From positions 10,420,698 to 10,484,697 of the forward strand of contig WMCF01000015.1 of NCBI GenBank assembly GCA_009792885.1: a stretch of 64,000 nucleotides of DNA. The letters run 5' to 3'. Positions 1-11,855 of the stretch are shown here, piece by piece (positions within the stretch are counted from its first letter, which is position 1; every line of letters begins with the position of its first letter). The notes under the pieces are model-generated. The model ran no database searches, had not been told where the DNA came from, and saw only the letters and a program-made list of their open reading frames with translations. The stretch comes from Eremophila alpestris peregrina (taxonomy: Eukaryota > Chordata > Aves > Passeriformes > Alaudidae). A program made the translations under genes and the position numbers.

Positions 1-1019
1 AAGGACTTCGCACTAGCTCGTACTACAGAGGAAAGATATTTCAGACTTATAATACATTATTCCATGAAAATAGAGTAATCATCTTAATGTTCAGAAGCAG
101 TCAAACAAGCAAATTGAGTATTAGAATTTATTAGGTAAGGAATGGAGAACTAATCAGAAAGCAATGTTGTGGCACTGTAGAATACATAATGTTCCTGGAA
201 CAGGAATATTTGGTTAAAATAAACCAAATTATCTTGCAAAAATAAAAACTCCAACAAAACAAAGCAAATCAAAAACTTGGAAAAAGTAGAGGGAAAGGTA
301 ACATGATGACCAAAAGAAGAAGAGCTATAACTAGTGATTAAAATAATGCCGTTTTCATCATCCTAAGAAAAGTTTAAATAATTTTTAACACAACAAAGAT
401 TTATGAAACCAAGAAAGTCCAAGAAAGTTGAAACAGGTTTGTTGGGGTTTTTTGTTTGGTTGGTTGTTTTTTGGGTTTTATAATTTGTTTTTTTCCAGTG
501 TCTCAGAAAGCAAAAATCAGGAGGAAGCAGATGAAATTGTTAGATGTCAGTCTGACAAGCACTTTTACACATAAAACACAGTTAAATGATGGAACTCACT
601 TCAATGAGGCTTTTGTATATAAAATTGTATATAAGATCAAGATTGTATATAAGATTGTATATAATTGTATATAAGATTGTATATAAGATCAAGAGCAATT
701 ATAAAAACTTGTGGAAGAGCTACCAAGAGTTAATAAACAGAGTTCAGATACTCATATCTGTCTCAGACAAACCACTCAGTAGAGTCCAGAAAAGTACTAC
801 ACAATAACACTGCAAAACGCTTGTTCTGATATTCTTTATAAAATGTTCTTTTAGTAATTCTTGGTGGTAATCTGATCAGCATATTTAAGGATGATATATT
901 ATTGCAGGAGAAAGAGGGTGAGAAGGGAATAATATTGCAAATATTATGTTATTTCTTTTACTTAAAATAATGATATAATAATTATAAAGTAATTATATAA
1001 TAATTATGACAATATTATT
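1..1019. other. AT-rich non-coding stretch
   Basis: No gene is recognisable. The open frames here are under 75 codons and low in complexity, one of them being simply the translated TGTATATAAGAT array. The stretch ends in a short A/T-only-like segment (about 957-1018) immediately upstream of the CR1 copy. A T/G-rich run of TTTG and GGTT units lies at about 437-480. Confidence 0.6.
613..692. repeat. Degenerate tandem array of TTGTATATAAGA-like units
   Basis: The core TTGTATATA begins at 613, 625, 643, 655, 665 and 677, giving spacings of 12, 18, 12, 10 and 12 bases. Two of the units carry an extra GATCAA insert, which accounts for the 18-base step. The array is A/T-rich with a G every 12 or so bases, and is probably a local microsatellite/minisatellite expansion. 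An open frame runs through it only because the unit lacks stops in that frame. Confidence 0.85.
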
Positions 1020-1875
1020 GATGATTATACTAAACTGGGAGGTGCTGTTGATTTTCTCAGGGAATAAGAGGCTCTGCAGCCTGTTCTGGTGCATTGAAGC
1101 ATTGGGCAACTGTCAGTGATGTGACATGACCAAATGCTGGACTCTACACCCAGAGAAACATGAAGAACAAATATAAAATGCGAGACGAGTGGCTGGAGAA
1201 CAGGCCTACAGAAAGTGATATGGGAGTGCTCAGCATGAGCCAGCAGTGTGCCCTGGCAGCCAAGAGGACAATTCCCATCCTTGGGTGCGTCAAACACAGT
1301 ATAACCAGCTGGATAAACGAGTTGATTACCCTGTTGTATCCAGGTGTGATGTGATCTCACCTGGAGTACTGCATGAGCCCCACAGTTCAAGAAGGATAGG
1401 AAGATCCGTGCATCCAGAAGAAGCAACAGACCTAGTGAAAGAGCCTGAAGGAATGTCCTATGAGGAGCAGCTGAGGACTTCAGACTTGTCTACTTTGGAG
1501 AAAAGGAGGCTGAGGTGTGGACATTATTGCAATTTACAGCTTCCTGAGGAGGGCAAGTGGAGTGAGAGGTGCTGGGCTCTTCTACCTGGGATCCAGTGAC
1601 AGGATGCATGGATATGGTTCAAAGCCCATCAGAGGATGTTTAGCCTAGACTTTTGGAAGCACTTCTTTACCGAGAGCATGGTCAAACATTGAAAGAGGTT
1701 TCCTAGAGAGGTGGTCAATGTCCCAGGCCAGTCAAATGTTTAGGAGGAATTTGGACAATGCACTTTACATTCTTTAACATTTGGTCAGCCCTGAAGAGGT
1801 CAGGCAATTGGTCTAGATGATCACTGGAGGTTCCTTCCAACTGGAACTGGAACTACTGTGTTCTATTCTATTTTA
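1020..1875 (+). mobile_element. CR1 LINE, 5'-truncated, 3' end of ORF2 plus 3' tail
   Basis: CR1 is the dominant avian non-LTR retrotransposon; its ORF2 encodes endonuclease and reverse transcriptase. The copy begins at ACTAAACTGGGAGG, a recognisable stretch near the end of the reverse transcriptase coding region. It continues through a segment whose translation (about 1160-1310) contains MSQQCALAAKR and ILGC.KHSITS, typical of the CR1 ORF2 carboxyl end. It then passes through the conserved 3' region (CTTTACCGAGAG, TCCTAGAGAGGTGGTC, TCAGCCCTGAAGAGGTCAGG) and ends in the repeats TTCTATTCTATT at 1861-1872. Frameshifts and stops break the coding part, and a block corresponding to the VDSR/LN region is missing, so it is dead. 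CR1 copies usually lack target-site duplications, and none is visible. Its 3' end differs from the CR1 copies near 10, 20, 36 and 39 kb, so it belongs to another subfamily. Confidence 0.92.
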
Positions 1876-3787
1876 TACTATTCACCTTTGATCACACAGC
1901 TGCTAAAGTTCTGGTCATACTTAAGCTATGCATTCTCCTACATACACTTTCATAAAAATATTATAAGTTAAAAAAAGTATATTCATTTTCTTAAATGCCA
2001 TATAGGAAACTTAATAATTTTAAGTTTTTTCAAGGTCTTGTCTTTCTCAGATTAATGTGCATATCTTTAGAGTCTTGCATTGAAGACTTATTTACTGATT
2101 TATAGAAAGCAAATATGAAGTAACTTCCAAAAATTGTCTCCAAAAGGGAACATATAGTGCACACTTACCGCTTTTAAAAATGGGAATATATAGTGCACAA
2201 TGACAGTTTTTAAAAAGACTGTTTTCCCTCACTTCAGAGTTTTTTCTTTCTAGCCCCTCAAAATTATCAATTTATGCCAGCAGATGTTGTCCATACTTGT
2301 TTTTACATATTCACATATGTTAAATTTTGTTTAATTTTGACTTAAAAATGGAGAAGTCAAATATCAGCAACTGTACGAATCAAGTCAAATGTCTCTGTTT
2401 CTAAAGGAGTGAAATAAAAAGAGCCAGCCATGAGTAAGACAGATGAACAACAATGTCCAGACAGGTGAATCATAGAGATGGATGTTCAGTGTTGGAGGTT
2501 AGAGAGAAGGAGCAGGAAATGTGACTCATTACCAGCTAAAGCATTCACAAGCAGTATTCAGGCATTGCAAGGAAATTCACGTGCTCATCTTCTGCCTTCT
2601 GCTACTGACTAATACTACTGATCCCTCAGAGATGAGTAGTTGCAGAGATAAAAGCCCAGTCCCTAAATAAGTCTATGCCATTAATTGCACAAGACAAACC
2701 TGAAGCTGACCTTGCCTACTCATGTCAGAGTTTGTCCCTTCAGCCTTGATACTTACTGTGTGCTTCAGACAACATTTTCTTTCAGAGCTAAGTCACTCCA
2801 TGAGACTGATGGATTGAGGGCAAAACTGACTCAAAATTTTAGCCTCCAGGTATACTGTTTCAGGTCACTGAAAGACTTTTTAATCACTGTAAAACTGCAA
2901 AGCCAAAAACAGAACGTGAAATTTCTGGGATGAAACAGGGAGAAATGTCAGATTGGACACTATGATTAAAAACTAGAAAAGAAACTGGAAATATCAATAA
3001 TCTGAAGTAATTATTTATGGTACCTGCAGCAATCTGTCTATGACTGATGCAATTTACTGAGGAGGATTCTCCAAAACTAAAAGTTGCTTTGCCTCTGTTT
3101 TTTTAAAGACTCACATGCCTGTAACATAATTGTCATGAAATAGCATGAGTTTTTTTCAAGCTATTGCTCAAATGTATAAGCTTCATTTTGCACTGATTTC
3201 CTCAAAAGTTTTAGTTATTTTGTGCTTTAGAGAAAATATGCAAAGAAAAGAAAGTGCAAATATTACAGGACACAAGCTAATGCAATTTTTAACAGTTGTA
3301 ATAAATATGTTTGCAAACCACTTGGCAATTTAAAACTTGCAGTGAATTGCTTATCATAAATACCTGTGATGTTATTACAAAAAACCCTCTTTTCAATGCC
3401 TTGTGGCATTTCCATGATAAATCAGCAAGGGTGAGTGAATTAAACAACACCAGAAGGAATTTCTATTAGAGCCCATGATAGAACTCATGAACTTACTGCT
3501 CTGTACTAAGGCTGTTAGGCTATAAATTTGAATTGTGCTCTATGTTATCACTTTAGACACTTTTCAAGTGAAATTTGAAAATAATTCTATTTCATAAGTT
3601 TATTTCAATTTTACTCTTTTGTATTCCAAATGTATGTCACTTTTGCAATCAGAAAAAGGATTAGCAACCAAGCTATCTCAAATCCTGATACCAACAAAGC
3701 TGTCCTGATTCAATGAAATGTGCATGCATGATGTCCAGAGGTTTTCTCAGTTCTTCAGCTGGCAATAAAAGGCAACTTTAATATTCT
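1876..3787. other. AT-rich non-coding stretch, no feature recognised
   Basis: Nothing coding can be supported. The open frames at about 2685-2933 and 3145-3333 have no recognisable domain, and I attribute them to chance. A short near-repeat of AGGGAACATATAGTGCACA / TGGGAATATATAGTGCACA occurs at about 2146-2200, roughly 42 bases apart. Confidence 0.55.
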
Positions 3788-4215
3788 TGCATGTGTTCAA
3801 ACTACCTCGTCTTAGAGGAGATTAATGAGAACAGTCAGGTATAGTTCATTAGGGAACAGTTTATTAAATATGTAAAACATACTAGAATAACTTGTAAATC
3901 AGGCATAAGAAAGAAAATCAACAAAAGCATGTGTGTCTAGTGTCCACTTGGCAAACTGGACGCTTGCCTTCCAAAACAGCTAACTTGCTATTCCTGTGTT
4001 ATCCCTCAACCAGGCTCAGGCAATGCCTGAGAGAATATTTCCTTCACAAACCAAACCTGCATCAAGCAACTCGTGGAGAGTTGTGCTTAAGACAGTGCTT
4101 GAACCCACTGGTATTGTTTATTTAATTCGAACTGGCATCATACAAGTGCTGGATGGCCAGATAGATTATCACCAGTTCCTCTGGTGGTATTCTCCCAGCA
4201 CTAGTTAACCATGGC
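3788..4215 (-). mobile_element. Possible decayed LTR (minus strand)
   Basis: Read on the minus strand, the segment contains AATAAA (about 3861-3867 on the plus strand as TTTATT) followed by a C/T-rich stretch of about 70 bases. That stretch ends in CA at 3788, which is the shape of an LTR R-U5 end. The plus-strand terminus TGCATGTGTTC fits a TG...CA boundary. The upstream limit is uncertain; no clear TG start or target-site duplication was found, and I do not recognise the family. It could equally be chance or an unrelated repeat. Confidence 0.25.
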
Positions 4216-7053
4216 TTTTGGGTATATCCAGACCCATGTCAGCACAGCCAAGAGAAAATAAGACACTCAGAACCAGGGGTACAGAGCAGATCAGATTTGC
4301 TACCAGAATAGTGAGGACATGGGTGAACTCACTTACAAGAATTTGGGCAGTGTTGATGAAATAGAACTGAACTGCACCGAAAAATGCTACAAATCTCATA
4401 AATCAGAAAAGTGTTTAGAAGGGAATTTTCTGGCCAGCTTTTCTCTGAACCAAATCTCATAGATTTCCTTCACCAGCCCTCTGCTCTTCTTCCTTTCTTG
4501 CATCTCTGCAGCAGCAAAGAGACAAAGAGAACTACCACTGCCCGTTGAACAGACTGTGATCTCGTTCCACTACCTAGTCCATACTACCTTTCTTAATAAC
4601 AGTGAAGAAAGGAGAAGCCACATTTGGTCTGTGATTTATGAAGAACCGTGGACATGAAGCAGCTCCTGCTGCACCAGAAGGAGGTTAAGGCAACATAAAA
4701 CCTCCCAAAGCCTTCTAAATTGGGGAGAACTGAGCCCTCCTGCCTGCAGTGTAAGCTGCATCTCACAAAACACAAGGAGGGCCAAGGATGGTGATGATCT
4801 GTCCTCAGATTCAGTTGAACATTTTTGAAAAACATGTTTCAAGAACTTCCAAGTAGTAAATTCTAGAAACTCACTATTTCATCATTATTATTAAACATTA
4901 ATATATATTTTTACTCTTACTGTTCTTATGTGAGCTTTGCTTAAATAGGTCAAGGCTGCTATACATAAGACATGATAAACAAATGTGTGTGTGTTTCTTA
5001 CTCCTACATGATAAATCCACAAATTATCTTCTGTTTTCTTTTGGAGAAGGTATTTTCTATTTGCTTTCTCACCTGTTACCTTGTTATATGTACATTTATG
5101 CTGTGTTCTCATTTTAAATTACTTGGAATTCCATATTCTCCAAAAGAATTTTTTTTTCATATCTTGAATGTTGAATCCAGATATAATTGTAATTTAATGA
5201 AAAATATGAATTAGGTAATAGGAACAAACTTATTTTTGAGCTCCTAAAGAGCTGTGCCACACTAGTCTTCTCTATTAAAATTAATATGCAATCATAATAA
5301 TCTTCTTAACACATGAGATGCAGTGGAAAATGTTTGTGTTCAGAAGTACACAGATTAAAACTGATGTTATGATGTGTAAACAAGTACTCTTTTACTAGAA
5401 ATTTCAAATTAAGAAAGACAGAGTCTTTAGACATCAAATCCACTCCTGAAGAATATGAACTGAAATCCATGGAAACACCTGGATATGCACATATGCCTTT
5501 AGGGATCAATTGATTGCACCTTTGGAATAATTTGCAGAAAATCTTTAAGAGAGTAGAAGTGAACTTACCCAGTAAACCAAAAATTTAAATAATAAAACAA
5601 AAAAAATAAAAGTTTCCATACTTCCAGAGGCAATTAGCTGTAAAAGTCCATGTAATAAAATAATTTGAAGATTATAAAAACAACATAAAACCCCCAAACA
5701 AAGCAAAAAATTTAATGAAATTTTGAAATATTCTTGGATTAAAAAATTGAAGAAAAAATAACAGAAAATAAAATGTATGTTAAAAATCAAGTATATTTCC
5801 AATATATGCATTTCAACAAAAGTGGAAACTTTATTTTGGAAAATCCTAGAAAGACAAAGCCTTCCTGACATCCCTATTTTGCTTAGGGAAAAGAAAAAAG
5901 CCTAGCTCTTGAAGATGGCTGAATATCTTTTACCAATAAAAGAGATATTCACTTGTGGAAAATCCCTCCATGCACAGAGCTCTACAACACACTCTACCCG
6001 TCTCTTTCCATTAGTTCAAGAAAAAAAACTTCCAGATCCTGCTAAGGCATTGACTTAGCATGCACAAGGAAGATTCCTCTTCCTCCTAGTGGAACTCATT
6101 TTTTTCATCTGTGCCATTTTTGGATTGCTAAATGCTTGCAGTAAATGGAATAATGACTACTGGGACCTTATAAAATTCTGAGAAATTCAGACCATGTAGT
6201 TACAAATGTATGCTTTAAAATTTGTTTTTCATTCCCTAATTTCTTTAGCTATTGTAGGTTACTGAACTAAACTAGATAAGCAAGCTAGTTTGGGGAAAAC
6301 TTACATTAAGAAAACTTTTAATGCTTGTCTGATTTTTCTGTTAAAAGTAATGATGATAATGAGAACAGTCTTTTTGAATTAAAAAAAAATCAGTTGTACT
6401 ATATTTATCCCACTGTCAGTGATAACTTTTATTTTCTTCTCCCTTTGCAGCAAATACAGATGTTAAAGGAAAATGGATTCCTGTTAAAAAAAAGATGTCT
6501 GTGCAACAGAGGAAGAACAGTGTTTATTAGTGTATTGTATCTTCATTATTCACATTATTATTTCATTGCTTAAAATAAAGACATTTCTGTTAGATATCAA
6601 AACATAGAGGTGATATAACCTGCATACAATGAGACATGAAAACAATTAAATAAAATAATTTAGTAACAGTACTCTATTCTTTAAAATTACTCTGCCACAA
6701 AATAATAGGTTAAATTATTCTAACCACAACACAAACTAGAGTGAAAGTAAGGAGTGCAGATGAATAATAGTCTTCCATATCTTTTTATGACCTTTCTGGG
6801 AAAGAATGAATGTAATTTGGCTAGCAAAATTGCTTTGGCAATACAGAGAAAAATGAGGAGAAAATAAGACTTTATGTTCTGCTTTATAAACAGCAACTAA
6901 CAAGTAGATGAATATTAAGCGATATTCTTATAAATACTAAAATTATTACATGAGGTTTTTGCTAACTCAGGGGAAGGGAATTACCCACAATGTAAGACAC
7001 CTACCTTTAACATTAGCACTAAGCTTTACCATGCTTCACCCATCCTAAAACTC
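4216..7053. other. AT-rich non-coding stretch, no feature recognised
   Basis: The stretch is dominated by A/T-rich unique sequence. Frames such as the minus-strand 108-codon frame at 5545-5871 are hydrophobic and phenylalanine-rich because the DNA is A/T-rich; no start context, splice pattern or domain supports them. No repeat family was recognised. Confidence 0.55.
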
Positions 7054-7370
7054 TGCCATGGTTTAGGACTGGTACTCCTGAATTTAGTGCTGCCACTGAA
7101 AATCTTCCAACCATGTTCTCTTTGCCTGTTCCCTCCTCTCCTGTTCACCCTCCCCTGCAGCTTGAGAGGAGAATTGGAAGCACAAAGCATAAAGATCACA
7201 GGTTGAGATAAGAACAATTCATTTGAAATGTCTCATTGTAATGAGACAACCTCACCATGCTGATCCAGAGGTGAGCCATTCCCTGGAAAACAACATGACA
7301 TGGTATCAAATAACCTCCAGGTCCTGCCTTCCCTGCTCCTCACTACTGCAAAAATTAACTGTCCTGGACA
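7054..7370 (-). mobile_element. Decayed ERVL-like LTR, internally deleted (minus strand)
   Basis: On the minus strand the 3' end reads CTTATCTCAACC, then CCAATTCTCCTCTC, a G-rich stretch, and CCTAAACCATGGCA at 7054, an expected U5 layout ending in CA. The other end reads TGTCCAGGACAGTTAATTTT from 7370, an expected LTR start. The U5 motif TTATCTCAACC recurs in the LTRs at 52.8 kb (CTTCATCTCAAACC) and 58.4 kb (TTATCTTGACCC), which ties the three together. At about 317 bases it is clearly shorter than those two (518 and 870), so much of the body is lost. No target-site duplication is visible. Endogenous retroviral LTRs carry the viral promoter and poly-A site; this one looks too eroded to function. 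Confidence 0.6.
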
Positions 7371-9973
7371 GAACATAAGAGAGGACAACTTGTTGTTCCT
7401 TTCAGAGGGGAAAAAAAAAAACCTCTTTGGGAACCACCCAAACCCAGTGAAGGAAATAGGTTTACAAGAGGGAAGCAGGACTTTCTTCAACAGACTCATG
7501 AGGTCTAAAAACAGCACAGCTAAATAGAGTTATTAATCCTTCCTCTCTTCCCATCTCCCTCATGCCAATAAGGCATCACACACATATAAGAAATTCTTTT
7601 AGCTTTAAAGGTGCTGATTCATATCAGGTTTCTGCTATCAATGATTGAAAGTTTATTAATTTAATTTTCTGTAATATATGTGATAAGAGAAACAGTTTTA
7701 AACAGAAGGATTAATTCTGTATATTATGTCTTAAAAAAAAAAAGAATCTTAGTTTACTATTTACAGTTATAATACTGCACAACTTCCTTTTGCATTTCTT
7801 CCTCACTGTTTTCAAGCTGTTCCTTAACTAATAGTACAAGTTCACAGATGTTTTCAAATCTATGTCCCTAGTTTTCATCAGCTCATATTCTGGTTCTTAA
7901 ATTTGCTCTTTTCTTGTTTTATGTCCAATCTGCAATAAATTATGGAAAGCATATATGGCATAACTTTTTCTATTGTTCTATTCTCTCACAAGCAAAGTGC
8001 CAACACCAACTTAATTTCATTAAAAAGTGCATGTTTTAGTTAATATCGGGGCACAAAATACACCCTTCAAATATCTTCATATTGGATAACAGACATTCAT
8101 TTTCTTTTTAAAATTACATCAACATTGAACTTACAGTAATAGCACATTTCTTCCTAAGCACTAATCAACATAACTCAGGAGTATATGAAGCAAATAATGG
8201 CTGCTGAGCTCTTGTTAATGCCAAGGACTTCTCTCAGAATCTCTTATTTTATTCAGTAGTGAGTGACTTGACATTAATTGACACTGCAGGAACCAGAAGT
8301 AATAATTAATACCTTGCATTTATATTTTGATTTATAGTTTGCTGTGAAATCTTGGGAAGAAAATCCTGGCACAAAATAATCTAACTATACATAGAATCTT
8401 ACATTAGCTGTGATTAAACCGTGCAGTGTGTGAGCTATATAATTTAATCTGAAAAGAGTTTGTTACGTCTGGGGAGAAAGTGTTCTGATACATTCCAAAG
8501 CTGTATAGGTTGCTTTCCAAAATGCTTCCTGTGGGATCCAAAGCTACAGAGTTATGTACTTACAGAAGTTTTTTTTATTATTTATCTGTACTCTAAGGAT
8601 ATACTGGCAATATATGTATATTTATAGAATAAATCTAAGAGCTTTGGCCACAAAATATGGCATCTGAACTGAAAAATCCATCAAAATGTTACTAGAACTC
8701 CAAAGTGAATGGAGCTGATGTTGTGATGACTGCACCCAGATGAGTCAGTTGGAGTTAATGTATGTGATGAGGTTTTAAATGTTACACTTGTTACTTAATG
8801 CATTTTCTAAGAAATTATCTAAAGAAATGCCCTAAAACAAATGACCAAGTGTCTATACAAATTCTTTCTTTTATATATGACACCACTGTTTAGAAGGGTG
8901 CACAACAATTATATTAGAGGCTATGTGAGGACATTTTGTAGGAAATTACATCTGTAATGGATATTCCTCCCAGCTGTCTGCACACAGCCATTCTGTATGT
9001 CAGAAATCATGTAGCCAGCAGAGAACACGGGGGAGCCAGGAAATAAAATCTTACAGTGTCATCAAACACAACTAGGCCAAAGTTTGGTGTAACTCAATAC
9101 TACATCACTGCTGCTTGAAATATTCTCCATATTTTGTAATGGCTATCAGAGAGCACACAGAATATTTTTCTCTAGCTGGCAGCAAGGATCAATCTACCAG
9201 GAGCCAATGCTATTGTTTTTATTAAAATGAGGGGCCTGGAAGGGTGTCACTATGCATATATACTCAAGAGCTCACAATGCTTCTTGTATAAATTCATGTG
9301 AGCCACTAGTCTCTGAAGCCTTTTTCTGTTTTTTTTCCTTGAGACCAATCTACATCTTCTCTTCAGCCAGAGATTGAATGCAGCCTGACAGATGCATTTC
9401 ATAATATCAAGCAGAATTGAATTTTAATTCTCTATCTTATAAACTATAAGAGACAAGAAGTAGAAATAGAGTTTTCTGTAATATCATGTTCTTACATTTA
9501 TTGAAGGAAATAATTCTCCAACAGCCTGACTATAAACTGCATGACTAGAATTTCATGACCTAATAGAACTGAAATGGGCACAGTGCCTTCTCTATATGCA
9601 AATATGTATAAAACATTACCATTTTCTTCTGTAGAATGTAATAAGGGAACTAGCTAGTGACAGAGAGCTTCCATAACCACAAACAGTTATATAAACTTAT
9701 TCCTGGAAGTTCCCATTTCAAGAGAGAACAGAGGAAAATAATTAGAGGAATAGGCTGAGTTTATACTTTCCAGTGATTAGGGCACTAGCTGGAAGAAACC
9801 TAACTTCCAAGCAGTGCTTCAAAAAGTACTTGTAAATTAAGTTTCAATGTAAATACAGAAGCAGTCCTGTGACCAGACTCTGGAAAGGTTGTATAGGTTC
9901 TTCCTATAGAGAAGAAACAGAGATAACACAAGGTATCTAACAGCAAGACTATTAAAAAAAAATAAATAAAAAT
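7371..9973. other. AT-rich non-coding stretch, no feature recognised
   Basis: The stretch is unique A/T-rich sequence without a gene. An 11-base A run occurs at about 7732-7743. No open frame over about 75 codons is unexplained. Confidence 0.55.
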
Positions 9974-10690
9974 CACTAAATCACAGAATGTGCTGAGGTA
10001 GAAGAGACCCACAGGGATCAAGTCCAATTCCCGGCCCTGCACAGGATACCCCAAAAATTGCACCATATGTCAAAGAGTATTGTCCAAATATTTCTTGAAG
10101 TCTGTCAGGTTTGGTGTAGTGACCACTTCCCTGGGAAGCCTATTCCAGTGCCCAACCACCCCCTGGGTGAAAAGCCTTTTCCTGATATCCGGCCTAAACC
10201 TCCCCTGACATAGCTTCAGGCCATTTTCTTGGGTCACCTGTCACTGTATACCACAGAGATCGGTGCCTGCCCCTCCTCTTCCCCTCACAAGAAAATTCTA
10301 CCTACAATGAGGTGTCCCCTATGTCTCTTTTCCAGGCTGAACAGAGGAAGTGACCCCAGCTGTTCCTCATACAGCTTCCCCACAAGGCCCTTCACCATTG
10401 CCATTGCTCTCCTTTGGACACTCCCTAACAGTTTACTGTCTTTCTTGCATTGTGGCACCCAAAACTGCCCCCAGCACTTGAGATGAGGCTGCCCCAGCTC
10501 AGAGCAGGGCAGGTCAATCCCTCTCTTGCCAGACTGTTGATGCTGCACCTGATGCCCCCTAGGACAGGGTTGTCCCTCCTGGCTGCCAGGGCACTGCTGA
10601 CTCCTGTTCAGCTGGCCACTGACCAGGACTCCTTCACAGCACTGCTCTCCAGCCTCCCATTCCCCGGTCTGTACACCTGTGCTGGTTGTG
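9974..10690 (-). mobile_element. CR1 LINE, 5'-truncated (minus strand)
   Basis: The plus strand begins with the inverted CR1 3' tail (AAATCACAGAATGTGCTGAGG). It proceeds through GACCCACAGGGATCAAGTCC, CCAGTGCCCAACCACC, CTTTTCCTGATATCC, GAGGTGTCCCCT and TTTCCAGGCTGAACAG, which are landmark stretches of the CR1 3' region in reverse orientation. It continues further 5' into the ORF2 carboxyl-terminal region (TCCTCATACAGCTTCCCCAC, CTGCCAGGGCACTGCTGACT) and fades near CTGTACACC at about 10675. An antisense frame of 136 codons at 10285-10695 lies inside this copy and is not a cellular gene. It resembles the copy at 20.5 kb closely enough to be the same or a sister subfamily. Confidence 0.93.
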
Positions 10691-11473
10691 AACACTTGAT
10701 GGATAACTCAATCTAGCTTGCCTCTTCTTACACCAGCACTTGCCCTACATACCAAATGCTACCAGTTCACTTAGGTTGCATCTTCCAGTAAGATATGGGG
10801 ACTTATACAGAAGAGTTCCCATTTCCTCAGTTCAGGTCAGGCACAGCAGGGAGAGGGGTTGAGACATACTTGCCTTGAGTACTGTCCTATGCTTGCTTAA
10901 GAACACAGTGCTCCTAGAGATTCTTAATGTCAAACCATTCTCTTTTTTTTTAATTGTATTTATTTGTTTGTTTGATTATTTATTTCTTTTCATTTGCAAG
11001 CTTTATTAGCTTAGTTTTGCCTGAATTTGGATCTCTGATTCTTATTGCCTCTAGCCTTATCTGCTTTACTGGATCATGACATAGCTTTTACACAAATTAA
11101 ATGGATTTATCCTGTTTGAATTAATGATAAACTGCAAGTTTTTAAAGCTTCAGAAGACAATTTTCATTCACTATAACTGACTTGTGAAAATTGATTTTTG
11201 TAACCATTTTAGAAAATTTCCTGAAATTGGACTAATGGTGGGAAAAAAAGGTGAGGAAGAGTTTCAGTTCAGTTTAGATAAGAATAAGGAAGTTTGTGTC
11301 TTCTTTGGCAGAATTAAAATAGATTATTAAAATAAGTGCAGTAAAGTGGTAAGTTCCATCCTTGAGTATCTTAAAGAAAAACATATTTCCTGTGTAGATG
11401 GAGTCTTAATTGGTGAATGTACCTCACAAGTTTCTGGCCATGCAAATTCCAGATAGTGAGAGATAGTCAAGGA

Positions 11474-11478
<5 letters not shown>
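10691..11478. other. Non-coding stretch between CR1 and poly-A tract
   Basis: No gene or repeat family was recognised apart from a T-rich segment with TTTATTTGTTTGTTTG-like runs at about 10940-10990. Confidence 0.5.
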
Positions 11479-11518
<40 letters not shown>

Positions 11519-11544
11519 AGAGAGGGAGAGAGAGAGAGAGAAAG
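11479..11544. repeat. (A)37 followed by (GA)n microsatellite
   Basis: A run of 37 adenines (11479-11515) passes directly into GAGAGAGAGGGAGAGAGAG to about 11541. It could be the tail of a retrotransposed insert, but the sequence before it is not recognisable as an mRNA or element and no flanking duplication is visible. The 60-codon lysine/glutamate/arginine frame across it is an artefact. Confidence 0.95.
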
Positions 11545-11748
11545 AAAAATTCTCAAACCTTTTTTGAGCCAAAATTTGTGCATGTTTGATTTTGCATAAA
11601 TGGCTGTGACTGAAGAAAGGGCTTCTTTGTCAGCTGTGGACTGTGTCCTTAATGAAGACTCTCCTACCTATTTGAAAATGTCTTGTAACACAGAAAATGT
11701 ACTGTAGTGCTGCATTTCTCTTCCTTAAACTTCACTAAAGGGCAGTGC

Positions 11749-11855
11749 AGAATCACAAAAATTTCTGTGTAGGAAATGGCCCCTGGAGAGCATTTTGTCC
11801 TACCCTCTACTGAAAGCAGACTCAGCTCAGGATGTTCAGGGCCCTGTGGCTACGA
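11749..11855 (-). mobile_element. Short CR1 3'-end remnant (minus strand)
   Basis: AGAATCACAAAAATTTCTG is the inverted 3' tail of CR1. It is followed by a degraded form of the usual 'ggaaggggcctctggag..catc..gtcc.accc' region, then AGCTCAGGATGTTCAGGGCC. The match is diverged and only about 100 bases long, so the boundaries are approximate. Its subfamily type looks closer to the copy at 50.4 kb than to those at 10 and 20 kb. Confidence 0.65.

Noticed and set aside
1025..1599. Overlapping open frames of 64-133 codons on both strands
   Set aside because: They lie inside the CR1 copy; the plus-strand ones are broken ORF2 carboxyl-terminal coding sequence and the minus one is its shadow.
10285..10716. 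Open frames of 85-136 codons on both strands
   Set aside because: They lie within the minus-strand CR1; no cellular gene is needed to explain them.
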